Source of the DNA: Bhargavaea beijingensis
Lineage (GTDB): Bacteria > Bacillota > Bacilli > Bacillales_A > Planococcaceae
DNA length: 64,000 nt
Assembly (NCBI RefSeq): GCF_900101985.1
Contig: NZ_FNAR01000002.1
Location: 1-64,000 of the forward strand
Reading direction: 5' to 3'
Each line of letters opens with the position of its first letter. Position 1 is the stretch's first letter. The translations under genes and the position numbers were made by a program. Below are positions 61,755 to 64,000 of the stretch, one piece after another. The notes under the pieces are model-generated. The model had not been told where the DNA came from. It saw only the letters and a list, made by a program, of their open reading frames with translations, and searched no databases.

Positions 61755-61908
61755 AAAAAACCCTCCTGCACATACAGGAAGGGCTTTATAGACAAGTTGG
61801 CCTTCCTTATCTTCCGGACGCCAATCGTCCGCTGGAATTAGCACCTTGCCGGAATCCGGCGGGTTGCTGAAGCTTCATCGGGCCAGTCCCTCCGCTTCTC
61901 TGGATAAG
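61755..61908 (-). ncRNA. SAM-I (S-box) riboswitch with terminator
   Basis: On the minus strand CTTATCCAGAG opens P1 (61908-61898), followed by GGAGGGACTGGCCC, GATGAAGC, CAGCAACC, AAGGTGCTAATTCCAGC and closing GATAAG (61811-61806), all S-box consensus elements in order. The terminator AACCCTCCTGCA.../TGCAGGAGGGTTTTTT lies at 61786-61755. SAM binding would stop transcription of yitJ-metH. Confidence 0.96.
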
Positions 61909-61965
61909 AAAACGTATTCGGTTGAACCGGGCAGACAGGAACCCCCGGGAACAGCTCTTTGACAC

Positions 61966-61994
61966 AATATACAGACAAATACCAATTCGGTCAA
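61966..61994 (-). promoter_or_regulatory. Promoter of yitJ-metH operon
   Basis: On the minus strand TTGACC (61994-61989), 17-base spacer, TATATT (61971-61966). Start near 61959, about 50 bases before the riboswitch aptamer. Confidence 0.82.
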
Positions 61995-62057
61995 TACACA
62001 AAATTTTTAAGGAGTAGGGCGGAACCGATTCAACCTGGCGGATCCGCCCAAACAAAA

Positions 62058-62097
62058 ACAGCGCACGCCCCCGAAGCAGGGGCCGTGCGCTGTTTTC
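62058..62097. terminator. Terminator of the DUF2187 gene
   Basis: CAGCGCACG...CGTGCGCTG arms with inner CCCC/GGGG and T runs on both strands; serves the minus-strand gene at 62105. Confidence 0.9.
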
Positions 62098-62104
62098 TGT
62101 AAGC

Positions 62105-62329
62105 TTACTCAAAGACGTGATAGTTCTTGTGCGACACGACGGTGCGGTCGGAAGGCACGCCGATCGCTTCGGCGTCATCTTTCGTAATCTGTACGATGAC
62201 CGAGTTCTCGAGAATCTTATCAATCTTCCCGATTACCTCATGATCGTTACGGACGAAAGAAATCACCTCGCCCACTTTCCGTGCTGCAACAAACGGCGAC
62301 TGATCTTTCTGCTTTGCAGGAAAAGCCAT
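62105..62329 (-). CDS. DUF2187 (YkvS-like) protein
   Basis: 74 residues, ATG behind AAAGGGGTG. Small beta-barrel-like protein: GEVISFVRNDHEVIGKIDKI, then ENSVIVQI and TVVSHKNYHVF. Common in Bacillales, KOW/Sm-like in appearance, function unknown. Single gene with terminator. Confidence 0.9.
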   Translation of the reverse strand: MAFPAKQKDQSPFVAARKVGEVISFVRNDHEVIGKIDKILENSVIVQITKDDAEAIGVPSDRTVVSHKNYHVFE

Positions 62330-62583
62330 CCTGATCCACCCCTTTGAAGTTTCTTGGCAAAAAAGAAAAAGCCCGGGTCAAATCCCAAGCATGAGTACGG
62401 GAACGGCGAAATTGCCGGCCCTCCGGACAGGCTGTCCGTATACGATTATATCATACTTTGTATTTTTTTGCTTGAATCAGCATGGATTTGACGAAAACAA
62501 CCGTTTCCTTGGCAGTCCCGGCATTGTACAATGGGAGCAACGATGCATGGACCTTGCATAAGCCATGACAAGGGGGAAACGTG

Positions 62584-62862
62584 ATGGTTAAAAAGGAAAC
62601 GGGCGATCGCCGCTTCAGGGTGGCCCACCGAGAGGCATGGATCGGCGTCGGACTGGCGCTGTTCAACTTCATCTGGTGGTTCGGATTCGCCTATGGCCTT
62701 GGTTCCAGGCCTGTTGAGGAATATACCTATATCTGGGGACTTCCGGACTGGTTTTTCTACAGTTGTGTGCTCGGTTTCGTGGTCGTAGCGGTACTCGTCG
62801 CGATCGTGGTCCGATTCTTTTTCACGGAAGTGCCGTTTGAGGAAGAGGAGGATGCGCGATGA
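62584..62862 (+). CDS. yhdT: YhdT-family (DUF997) membrane protein
   Basis: 92 residues, ATG seven bases after AAGGGGGA. Two membrane helices (ALFNFIWWFGFAYGLG, CVLGFVVVAVLVAIVVRFFF) and an acidic tail. In many bacteria this small subunit precedes panF, as here with a four-base overlap, and is thought to assist the symporter. Confidence 0.92.
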   Translation: MVKKETGDRRFRVAHREAWIGVGLALFNFIWWFGFAYGLGSRPVEEYTYIWGLPDWFFYSCVLGFVVVAVLVAIVVRFFFTEVPFEEEEDAR

Positions 62863-64000
62863 ATTGGGCAGTGATTATTCCGCTTCTCATTTTCCTGATC
62901 ATCATCTTTTTCATCGGCATCTGGTCGGGCCGCAAGGGGGCAAAGGTGGCCGATGCCGATTTTCTCCAGGATTACTTTCTCGGCGGACGCGGACTCGGAG
63001 GATTCGTCCTGGCGATGACCATGGTTGCGACATACGGCAGCGCCTCCAGCTTTCTCGGCGGTCCGGGAACCGCCTATACGATGGGGTTCGGATGGGTCCT
63101 GCTTGCGATGACTCAGGTCGTCACGGGATACTTTGTCCTGATGGTGCTCGGCAAGAAGTTCGCCATCCTCGCTCGCCGTTACGACGCACTGACGCTTGTC
63201 GACTTCCTGAAAGCGCGATACAACAGCGCGCCCGTCGTCATCTTGTCGGCCGCTGCCATCATCGTCTTTTTGTTTTCGGCAATGGCGGCACAGTGGATCG
63301 GCGGTGCCCGCCTTGTCGAATCACTGACGGGAGTCAGCTATCATACGGCACTCTTTATTTTCGCCGTTTCGGTTCTAGTCTACGTAACGGTCGGCGGATT
63401 CCGGGCCGTGGCCGTGACGGACGCCGTCCAGGGGGCTGTCATGGTGATCGGCACGCTCGTCCTGCTCGGAGGCGTCATTATTGCAGGCGGTGGAATCCCG
63501 AATATCATCTCTGACCTGATAACGGAAAACCCGAACCTGGTTACGCCGTTCGGAGCCGACGGCAACCTCGGGATGGCTTATGTGTCTTCATTCTGGATCT
63601 TGGTCGGCGTGGGGGTCGTCGGGCTGCCACAGATCGCCGTCCGGTCGATGGCCTACAAGAATTCCCGGTCGATGCACCGTGCGCTGATCATCGGGACCGT
63701 CGTCACAGGGGTGATCATGCTCAACATGCACCTGATCGGCGTATTTGCCAGGCCGATCCTGCCGGGCATCGATGTGGGCGACAAAGTCATCCCGATGATT
63801 GCGATGGACGTCCTGCCGGCCTGGCTGGCGGGCCTCGTGCTCGCCGCCCCGATGGCCGCCATCATGTCGACGGTCGATTCCCTGCTGATCCTGGTTTCAT
63901 CGACCGTTGTGAAAGACGTTTACCTGAACTACATCAAGCCGGAGGCCGGCATCAAAACAGTCAAGCGCATCAGTTTCGGCGTCACTGCGCTGCTGGGCGC
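62859..64000 (+). CDS. panF: Sodium/pantothenate symporter PanF (partial)
   Basis: 380 residues seen; the gene runs off the window end. SSS family with LeuT fold: ADFLQDYFLGGRGLGGFVLA, TMVATYGSASSFLGGPGTAY, and VGGFRAVAVTDAVQGAVM near residue 175 match PanF. Imports pantothenate with sodium. Start overlaps the yhdT stop (ATGA). Confidence 0.93.
   Translation, partial: MNWAVIIPLLIFLIIIFFIGIWSGRKGAKVADADFLQDYFLGGRGLGGFVLAMTMVATYGSASSFLGGPGTAYTMGFGWVLLAMTQVVTGYFVLMVLGKKFAILARRYDALTLVDFLKARYNSAPVVILSAAAIIVFLFSAMAAQWIGGARLVESLTGVSYHTALFIFAVSVLVYVTVGGFRAVAVTDAVQGAVMVIGTLVLLGGVIIAGGGIPNIISDLITENPNLVTPFGADGNLGMAYVSSFWILVGVGVVGLPQIAVRSMAYKNSRSMHRALIIGTVVTGVIMLNMHLIGVFARPILPGIDVGDKVIPMIAMDVLPAWLAGLVLAAPMAAIMSTVDSLLILVSSTVVKDVYLNYIKPEAGIKTVKRISFGVTALLG

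Overview
The window reads as chromosomal DNA of a GC-rich, low-copy-repeat Bacillales bacterium, most like the Planococcaceae (Bhargavaea/Planococcus/Sporosarcina type). This is an inference from the Gram-positive 5S rRNA, strong AGGAGG ribosome sites, many lipobox lipoproteins, an S-box riboswitch, sigma-B style stress genes and close matches in gene order to Bacillus subtilis (yxlEFG, opuC, yrk sulfur genes, catE/catR, yitJ, pepT). I saw no prophage, insertion sequence, CRISPR array or tRNA.

Layout. 1-152 is the tail of an rRNA operon (5S plus terminator). 581-2825 is a polar amino-acid ABC importer. 2993-7609 holds a two-component system followed by a small haem-oxidase-like membrane protein and an MMPL exporter. 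7667-9094 (minus) has a YtkA-like lipoprotein and an EamA transporter. 9258-11857 is a yxlEFG-like ABC operon with a HEPN-like/CBS protein. 11927-14316 is a stress block (YsnF-like and CsbD proteins behind a sigma-B-type promoter). 14405-17823 is an OpuC-type compatible-solute importer. 18036-22997 has a metallophosphoesterase, a PQQ-type sugar dehydrogenase lipoprotein, an MFS transporter and a DASS symporter.

23308-27205 joins a Tat-exported gluconate-dehydrogenase-like small subunit, a GMC flavoprotein with a cysteine cluster, and its own TatA and TatC. 27254-31776 follows an AT-rich non-coding stretch with two BrnQ paralogues sharing promoter sequence, plus a GntR regulator. 31969-33425 is a divergent CatR/CatE quinone-stress pair with two clear operators. 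33550-37933 is housekeeping (AI-2E, CHY zinc finger, BioY, lipoprotein, metallo-beta-lactamase fold protein). 38044-42164 is a complete persulfide/sulfane-sulfur detoxification operon with its CstR-type repressor and matching operators.

42383-49948 carries a PspC protein, a MerR-type coiled-coil protein with upstream repeats, a FhuF-like iron-sulfur protein that looks leaderless, a P-loop/YqxD/CaCA operon and a NitT/TauT-type ABC importer. 49976-50296 holds what I regard as the most interesting element: an unannotated 37-residue holin-like toxin on the minus strand facing a promoter-to-terminator antisense RNA, the architecture of a type I toxin-antitoxin system. 50468-56274 has a YusW-like lipoprotein, pepT, a lysoplasmalogenase and a LysR/YeiH pair. 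56450-61994 is a SAM-riboswitch-controlled yitJ-metH methionine operon. The window ends inside panF, preceded by its usual partner yhdT.

Starts were chosen by ribosome-site position. Functions are from motif and family recognition only; no database search was possible.
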